Position numbers and translations under genes: made by a program. 64,000 nt of DNA, taken from Panacagrimonas sp041603235 (GTDB taxonomy: Bacteria; Pseudomonadota; Gammaproteobacteria; Nevskiales; Nevskiaceae). The DNA lies in the NCBI GenBank assembly GCA_041603235.1, contig JBFIES010000011.1, positions 85,118 through 149,117 of the forward strand. Direction: 5' to 3'. The notes under the pieces were generated by a model. It was given only the letters and a program-made list of their open reading frames with translations. It was not told the DNA's origin and did no database searches. Positions 60,298 to 64,000 of this stretch are shown here, piece after piece (the stretch's first letter is position 1; every line of letters starts with the position of its first letter).

Positions 60298-61081
60298 GAG
60301 AATTCTCCAGCGTGGTGTGTTCAATACTGGTATCCGCTGAAATTGAACACGACGGGAACCAGGTGTCGCCTCGCCCGATGCGAGCAAGGAGCAGAGAAAG
60401 GGGATAGGTTTTGTAGCGTCGGCCGCGGACCCAGGGACGCACGGGAAACTCTGGGATCGGCCTGTTCCGGCGCGCACACTGCGCTGCAATGTAGCGGTGC
60501 AAAACGAAAACATCGTCCCGGACCGCACGGAATCCAGGCGCCTGCGCGAGTCCTCGGATCAATTGATTGAGGCGTTCATCCTGATGCTGCGTCCAATGGC
60601 GGATGTTGGCGCGCATCCTGTCCATCTCCTCGCGTGTGATCCTCCAGGTCCAGGTGACGTGATTGATCCGGTGCTCTCCGTCGGGTCGCAGGTATCGCTG
60701 ACGCAGGGACGGTGGCACTGGAACTTGTCGCAGCTCGTACAGGAACGGCCATTGAATGGGCGCGGCCCTGGCATCGCGCCAATGCTCGGTGGATAGCAGA
60801 GGATGGTCGCCAGCGGTTCTGAGCAACCAGAAACTGAGATCAGTTTTTCCGGGAATGGGAAACAAAACCAGACGGAACGCACATCGTCCTTGGCGGCGGC
60901 TGTGCTGTCGCTGCCCATCAGTCGCTGCCAGGTCCAGTCGATCGTCCAGCTTCTGAACAAGCGGGGCGGCGCGATCTGCCGCAACCGTTCCAGAGACGTA
61001 CCAGTAATAGCCGCTAGAAACCAATTTCTGGATGCGCTGCATGGTGCCGGTCATGGTGGCGCGGATCTCGGGATCAAGCAT
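60218..61081 (-). CDS. Conserved mobile-element protein of unknown function
   Basis: A 287-residue protein; in-frame ATGs at 61081 and 61054 are both possible starts. Blocks such as LVSSGYYWYVSGTVAADRA, LFPIPGKTDLSFWLLRT, HVTWTWRITREEMDRM and RYIAAQCARRNRPIP look like a family I associate with integrative elements and plasmids of xanthomonads and pseudomonads, where it is annotated only as hypothetical. No catalytic motif can be named. It overlaps the small gene at 60085. Confidence 0.6.
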   Translation of the reverse strand: MLDPEIRATMTGTMQRIQKLVSSGYYWYVSGTVAADRAAPLVQKLDDRLDLAATDGQRQHSRRQGRCAFRLVLFPIPGKTDLSFWLLRTAGDHPLLSTEHWRDARAAPIQWPFLYELRQVPVPPSLRQRYLRPDGEHRINHVTWTWRITREEMDRMRANIRHWTQHQDERLNQLIRGLAQAPGFRAVRDDVFVLHRYIAAQCARRNRPIPEFPVRPWVRGRRYKTYPLSLLLARIGRGDTWFPSCSISADTSIEHTTLENSHVASKTQDSHPKKTGRHARSGGRDST

Positions 61082-61520
61082 TGCGCACCCCTTGGAAGGG
61101 ATGGCGAACGGCGGGGGTTTGGGCTTCCGGATGGGCGGCTTTCATCGGGTCAATAGGTAAGGGGCCTGGTATATCGGTATCTACCTCGAAGTGATTCCGA
61201 TGATTCAGCAGAAAAGCCGGGCGCGCCGAGGTGCTATAGGCGCTCCGAATGCGTTGCGCTGCTAAAAGAGATTCCAAGGGAAGCGAATGTCTGAGAGTCC
61301 GTCCGAGCGAAAAGGCGGGCCGACGGTACGGTAGCGACCAGCGATTTCGGGCAGCCTCGGGAGCGCGATGAAGCGGGCCTATTCGCCATCCGGAATCGGT
61401 TTCAAAAATTGTTGATACCGATCTATTGCCTCGATACCGAGAGGCCGGAAAGACCTCCGCGGCCACCAAGCCGATGGTCATGTAGCGCGAGCACCCACTC
61501 GTAGCGCCTGACCGCTTTAA
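61082..61520. other. Stretch without a convincing gene upstream of the structured-RNA candidate
   Basis: About 440 bases. A minus frame at 61074-61481 has no clear start signal and no family match. A few short stems appear (for example GGTCA at 61476 with TGACC at 61509), hinting that the structured region may begin before 61521. Confidence 0.3.
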
Positions 61521-62525
61521 CGGAGGAATACCGACCTCCGCTCGATGCGACGCATTCCCCTTCGGGAATGCGCGCCAGTTCTAACCAGGCTGGCAGACCG
61601 CCGTCGTCGTGTGCCCGTAATGGGGCTGGCACGATGGCAACGGGCACGGACAGGTGCAACTCCTGTCCTTGACCCAATCGATGCAACCGTTGTTGGAGGT
61701 AACGACACTGATGGAAGTCGAGTTTGGGCGACTCGGGCACGGGCGATGTGGCAACACATCCAACCCGCGTCTTGGAGAAGGGGGTAACCAGTCCCCCTGG
61801 CGGCTGGCCAGCAATGGTCAGACGCTTGCGCGGCACGTGGGCTCAGGCTGCAGTGGTATTGGTACGGTGAAAGGGGGCAACCCTATAAGCCGGCAGTCTC
61901 TACAGGTAGCGGCGATGGCCGTCCGTGGTAGAGCGGTACCGAGGAGCGCAAGCAACTCGGATCGGTGGATAGCTCAAGCGTGTAACGGCATCCCTCGAGG
62001 ATGCTGCCGTGAGTAGCGGTGATGCTGTAGTCCCCACTTCAGTTGGGGCGACGCGCGTCTGGAAGCGTTGTCAGTGGTAGGTCAGGGGCTTTGGAATCTC
62101 GCCCGACTGAAAGGCCAATAGGCCGGAGACCCAGAGGGTCAGCTGACAAACGTGATGGACAGCAGCTAAACCGTGAACCTTGATGCGAACGAGGGAAAAC
62201 GCTGTCAGTTCCGGGTGGTTCCGGATCAGGCTGGTAGCGAGGAGCGGTGATGAGTAGGAAGCCCGGAGGTTCGGGCGACATGTGGAACGATGCGGTCGAA
62301 GTAACCACATGTACGGACGTCAGTCCGATACGAAAGTTGCCAGCGGTCGAAAAGTCGCATGCGCCGTGGTGGCGCAATCGAGCGGTAAGCGAAGTGACGA
62401 GGTGTGGTGGAGCGGGAGCAGGACCGGCTGGTAACCGGTTCCGGCGTGTGCCTGGTAAGTGCACGTCCCCGTCTTTTTATCTCCACACCCACTCACGAGC
62501 GGACCCGACGGGAGTCGGGATCTTT
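61521..62525 (+). ncRNA. Candidate large structured non-coding RNA
   Basis: About 1.0 kb with no credible coding frame on the plus strand and many perfect stems in a row. Examples: CGGAGG/CCTCCG (61521-61540), GCATTCCC/GGGAATGC (61552-61571), GTGCCCG/CGGGCAC (61611-61647), GGACAGG/CCTGTCC (61648-61668), GATGTG-GCAA-CACATC (61745-61760), GGGGG/CCCCC (61780-61797), CTCTAC/GTAGAG (61898-61933), GCATCC/GGATGC (61988-62004), GACCC/GGGTC (62128-62140), AGCTGACA/TGTCAGTT (62141-62210), GCCCG/CGGGC (62261-62276), ACATGTGG/CCACATGT (62278-62312), GCGCC/GGCGC (62361-62375). GNRA (GCAA) loops appear on the plus strand, which sets the direction. It ends at an intrinsic terminator. Class unknown; no group II intron domain V was found. 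Confidence 0.45.
62504..62525 (+). terminator. Intrinsic terminator at the end of the structured-RNA candidate
   Basis: CCCGAC pairs with GTCGGG around a GGGA loop and is followed by ATCTTTT. It separates the structured stretch from the small ORF at 62549. Confidence 0.6.
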
Positions 62526-62548
62526 TAACTCAGAATCAGGAGGCAACG

Positions 62549-62611
62549 ATGAAAATCGAATCCGGATTGCATCCGGAACCAATCGCAACGGTGCACCAGC
62601 GGAACTGGTGA
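62549..62611 (+). CDS. 20-codon ORF with strong ribosome-binding site, interrupted by an in-frame TGA
   Basis: AGGAGG lies five bases before the ATG. The ORF reads MKIESGLHPEPIATVHQRNW and meets TGA. In the same frame it would continue WLADRLIDLQRQFDRKVDHF, which looks like real protein, as far as 62779. The stop sits between two Trp codons (TGG TGA TGG), so a single G-to-A change could have split the gene, or UGA readthrough could join it. The next hairpin at 62687 may end the transcript. Confidence 0.4.
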   Translation: MKIESGLHPEPIATVHQRNW

Positions 62612-62686
62612 TGGTTGGCCGACCGGCTGATCGATCTGCAAAGGCAGTTCGATCGCAAAGTCGATCACTTCGGTGACCGACATTCT

Positions 62687-62710
62687 GACCCCCTGCTTCG
62701 GCAGGGGGTC
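62687..62710. terminator. Ten-bp terminator hairpin with UUCG loop
   Basis: GACCCCCTGC pairs perfectly with GCAGGGGGTC around TTCG, followed by ATTCT. It follows the small interrupted ORF. Confidence 0.75.
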
Positions 62711-62716
62711 ATTCTA

Positions 62717-62740
62717 GGATTTGGATTTGGATTTGGATTT
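62717..62740 (+). repeat. Tandem hexanucleotide repeat (GGATTT)4
   Basis: Four perfect GGATTT units followed by the variants GGAGTT and GGAGAT, directly before the ATG at 62751. The last variant units provide a GGAG ribosome-binding site. Confidence 0.9.
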
Positions 62741-62750
62741 GGAGTTGGAG

Positions 62751-62873
62751 ATGGTTGTTGCGGATTCGCCTCAAATTGATCAGCGATTGGCATCCGAATT
62801 GACCAGTCTTCTGTTGAACGTGCTGGAGGCCGACTTTTCGCGAAAATTGGCCCACTTCGTCGCCGGCTGCTGA
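62751..62873 (+). CDS. 40-residue hypothetical ORF downstream of the hexanucleotide repeat
   Basis: A short frame of 40 codons: VVADSPQIDQRLASELTSLL, then a helix LNVLEADFSRKLAHFV and Cys at the end. GGAG at 62741 is six bases before the ATG. Amphipathic helical look; no family recognised. Small size limits confidence. Confidence 0.35.
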   Translation: MVVADSPQIDQRLASELTSLLLNVLEADFSRKLAHFVAGC

Positions 62874-63216
62874 CAGAACGTTATGGTCGGTCATGCGCCT
62901 GAGCGGCGGAAACGGAATGGCCGCTAGGCCGGAAGCTGCCAAGGGAACGCCATGCCCGGAAGGGGCGGATAGCGGTCAACGGAAAGCTTTAACTCAGTAC
63001 CCATAAGCGGCTATCGTCAGACCGCTCGCGCGCGATGATTATTTGCCGCGTGAACTTTCGAGTAGACCGCCACGGAGACCAATGTCATCACAGCTCAGCA
63101 GTTGGGATAGGCCGTATGGAGACGCTCACGATGGCGCCGCGTTCCTGTTCTATGTGCTCTTCGGGACGATCGATCCCTCGATTCCTTTGTCAAGAAGTAA
63201 GTGGTGATCGAATGGG
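62874..63216. other. Intergenic region
   Basis: About 343 bases. A plus frame at 63035-63232 lacks support. No strong hairpin or RNA gene is seen. Confidence 0.35.
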
Positions 63217-63849
63217 ATGCCTACCGGCCTGAGCTTGACATCATACGGCCCCCGATCGAGACCAGAAGTCCTGGACGAATTCAGGCGAGGTCATTTGTGG
63301 GAAGAGCTTCGTCGAGAAGACTCGGAGCTTGCTAACGCGACACTCCGCCAGAGTGATTGCCTGGTGCTTAGGGGTGAAATTACGGCGACCGAGAATCTGA
63401 ACTATCTGAGGGACACAGTGGGGCTGATTGCTCACCTCGCTGAATCTGGAGCCGTGTCGATTTATGACCCGCTGATGTTTCGATGGTGGTCCGCTCAGAA
63501 GTGGCGCGACGAACTATTTGCTCCAAATGGTCCCGTTCCCCGGCACCACACGGCCATCCTAGTTTCCGAGGAGATTTCAGGGAAAAAGTGGTTTCATACT
63601 CGGGGAATGCGAAAATTCGCTCGACCAGACATCTCAGTCCACAATGTTTCGGCGGAGCACGAAGGTGGCGTAAATGATCTCTGCAATCGGCTCATTGAGT
63701 TCCAAGCGTTGGGTGGGCTCATACCCGAAGGTCAGGAAGTGAGAATCAAAGCACTGCCAGACGGTGGGTTATTCCGTCATGGAGGTCACATTGATGATCC
63801 GGATTTCAATAATGTCCACATAGAAGCTTATTGGCCTGATTGGAGATGA
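63217..63849 (+). CDS. Hypothetical protein
   Basis: A 210-residue acidic protein; an in-frame stop 10 bases upstream limits the start to this ATG or later. Blocks: RREDSELANATLRQSDCLVLRG, SIYDPLMFRWWSAQKWRDELF, HHTAILVSEEISGKKWFHTRGMRKFARPDISV and NVHIEAYWPDW at the C-terminus. No membrane helix or signal. The pattern resembles stand-alone immunity- or cargo-type proteins, but I do not recognise a named family. The last 150 bases of the window hold no gene. Confidence 0.6.
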   Translation: MPTGLSLTSYGPRSRPEVLDEFRRGHLWEELRREDSELANATLRQSDCLVLRGEITATENLNYLRDTVGLIAHLAESGAVSIYDPLMFRWWSAQKWRDELFAPNGPVPRHHTAILVSEEISGKKWFHTRGMRKFARPDISVHNVSAEHEGGVNDLCNRLIEFQALGGLIPEGQEVRIKALPDGGLFRHGGHIDDPDFNNVHIEAYWPDWR

Positions 63850-64000
63850 TGGGGCGTAAGGGCGGAAAGCAGAAATGCGCCCGGTGACATTCAGCACCCG
63901 AAAGCGGAAATAGCCCATTCGGGAAAAGCGCAGAGCAGTGAGGCATTATCAAATCCAGAAATGCCAATGGCGTATATGACGACTCGCGGAGGGAAAATCC

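Noticed and set aside
61423..61836. Minus-strand frame overlapping the structured region
   Set aside because: It runs through several perfect hairpins, has no ribosome-binding site, and shows no recognisable domain.
61611..62465. Group II intron
   Set aside because: The start (GTGCCC) only loosely fits GUGYG, the 5' bases are locked in a local stem, there is no reverse transcriptase, and I found no domain V with an AGC...GUUC pattern and GAAA loop. Not fully excluded.
1..64000. CRISPR arrays or rRNA genes
   Set aside because: No regularly spaced repeat array and no rRNA-like sequence was seen in any part of the window.

Overview
The window reads as a chromosome segment of a gammaproteobacterium, most likely of the Xanthomonadales/Lysobacterales (Rhodanobacteraceae- or Xanthomonadaceae-like). 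The reasons are the high-GC core genes, a PPi-type phosphofructokinase, the cutA/dsbD/aroQ/accB/accC neighbourhood, a soluble transhydrogenase and a bacterial acyl-CoA-binding protein. This placement is inference from gene content, not from a phylogeny.

Region 1 (1-20915) is ordinary core chromosome. It holds the end of a Rieske dioxygenase alpha subunit, a cysteine desulfurase, arfB, DUF1993, a membrane protein with a worn Mrr-like domain, an LLM flavin oxidoreductase, DUF3014 and an AAA ATPase. On the minus strand follow fbp with a PPi-phosphofructokinase, then cutA, a free-standing DsbD N-terminal domain, a TlpA-like thioredoxin, aroQ, accB and accC, with ugd upstream. On the plus strand come a second cysteine desulfurase, sthA, an IscU-like protein lacking one of the three expected cysteines, iscA, thyA, folA and an acyl-CoA-binding protein, with a DUF815 ATPase facing them.

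Region 2 (about 21070-38244) is a genomic island bracketed by two identical 77-nt elongator tRNA-Met genes. A tyrosine integrase sits beside the left tRNA and a GGGACA-doublet motif lies near each end. Cargo: an HUH-motif protein, lipoproteins, a YggL-like protein, a DUF2130 coiled-coil protein, a DUF262/HNH/AlbA_2 fusion, a complete type I restriction-modification operon (hsdR-hsdM-hsdS) and a divergent HTH regulator. It looks like a defence island.

Region 3 (38245 to the end) starts with a second integrase placed next to the second tRNA-Met in the same way, so the two elements are in tandem. Its right end is not visible with certainty. Between 40.5 and 47 kb lies a run of exported proteins of unknown function, the first preceded by a triplicated ribosome-binding site. 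Between 47 and 52 kb a membrane-anchored P-loop NTPase faces an operon of an exported amidohydrolase, a membrane protein and an exported protein. From 52 kb on the content is plasmid- or ICE-like: 2H phosphoesterase-like protein, SGNH hydrolase, KfrA, a CoiA-like protein, a DNA-binding protein with a palindromic operator, an IS3-family remnant, and conserved mobile-element proteins.

The most unusual stretch is about 61.5-62.5 kb. It has no convincing gene but is packed with perfect hairpins, several capped by GNRA tetraloops on the plus strand, and it ends in an intrinsic terminator. It may encode a very large structured RNA, of unknown class, carried by the mobile region.
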